Positions 7,152-7,340 of a stretch of DNA of 7,340 nt are shown here, piece by piece. The notes beneath the pieces are model-generated. The model worked only from the letters and a program-made list of their open reading frames with translations, did not search any database and was not told the origin of the DNA. The number at the start of each line of letters is the position of its first letter. Position 1 is the stretch's first letter. A program made the translations under genes and the position numbers. This DNA is from JBFLVQ01 sp040758525 (lineage in GTDB: Bacteria; Acidobacteriota; Blastocatellia; Chloracidobacteriales; JADJPF01): assembly GCA_040758525.1 (NCBI GenBank), contig JBFLVQ010000483.1, positions 1-7,340 of the forward strand. Direction: 5' to 3'.

Positions 7152-7340
7152 CTAAAATTTTCTCGCTAACTCAGCAAGACTTGCGATAACGGTTACTAGT
7201 TCATTAGGCTCGATCGGTTGGTGATATGCATCTGAAAGCCGGCGGAGAGTGCACGTAAACGATCTTCAGCCTTGGCATAAGCAGTTAGAGCAATAGCAGG
7301 AATACGGCTACCTAGCGCTGTTTCCATTGTTCGTAGTTTG
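7152..7340 (-). pseudogene. C-terminal part of a response-regulator receiver domain, frameshifted and cut by the window edge
   Basis: Reading leftward from the window edge, the minus strand encodes a stretch that includes RIPAIALTAYAKAEDR and ALSAGFQMHIT. This is the fourth beta strand with its conserved Thr, helix 4 and the start of the fifth strand of a receiver domain. The expected next residues are Lys-Pro. The bases there are ACC-AA-CCG, one A short of a Lys codon (the gap is at 7218-7219). As it stands the frame ends early at a TAG (7196-7198). Shifting by one base restores PIEPNELVTVIASLAELARKF, ending at the TAG at 7152-7154. The stretch is probably the end of a hybrid histidine kinase or a multi-domain regulator; the rest lies beyond the window. 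The break could be a real mutation or a sequencing error. The restored stop faces the stop of the third operon gene across one base. Confidence 0.8.

Noticed and set aside
7151..7200. Possible terminator after the operon
   Set aside because: Only a four-base stem (GCAA/TTGC) without a following T-run is present, and the region codes for the receiver domain on the other strand.

Overview
The window holds a compact three-gene operon on the + strand and, converging on it at the right edge, the 3' end of a minus-strand signalling gene. The operon is an ECF-type sigma factor (157..738), a very large multidomain protein (728..6361, about 1877 residues), and an unrecognised helical protein (6377..7150). 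The large protein joins a Ser/Thr kinase, an nSTAND-type P-loop ATPase, one membrane segment, a coiled coil and fifteen WD40 repeats. Genes 1 and 2 overlap by 11 bases and genes 2 and 3 are 15 bases apart. All three have clear Shine-Dalgarno sequences. An AT-rich 156-base leader with a good sigma-70-like promoter precedes them.

Organism: the pairing of an ECF sigma factor of this type with a kinase/ATPase/WD40 giant is typical of bacteria with large signalling repertoires, such as Acidobacteriota, Planctomycetota and Myxococcota. The nSTAND and linker sequence resembles myxobacterial and acidobacterial proteins most, as judged from memory. The moderate, A/T-ending codon use is not what I would expect of a typical high-GC myxobacterium. 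A moderate-GC acidobacterium-like or related lineage is my best guess, and it is not proven.

How the genes may work together (inference): the WD40 propellers sense a ligand or partner, the nSTAND ATPase acts as a nucleotide-dependent switch, and the N-terminal kinase is the output. The sigma factor lacks the acidic DAED-type motif of region 2.2 and carries a threonine there. This is the situation described for ECF43 sigma factors activated by phosphorylation from a neighbouring kinase (EcfP/PknT in Vibrio parahaemolyticus). The operon may therefore be a one-way circuit from NLR-like receptor to kinase to phospho-sigma factor. The third protein has no assignable job.

Right edge: on the minus strand the last 189 bases encode the C-terminal half of a response-regulator receiver domain. 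It is broken by a one-base deletion exactly in the codon for its conserved lysine. Its restored reading frame ends one base from the stop of the third operon gene.
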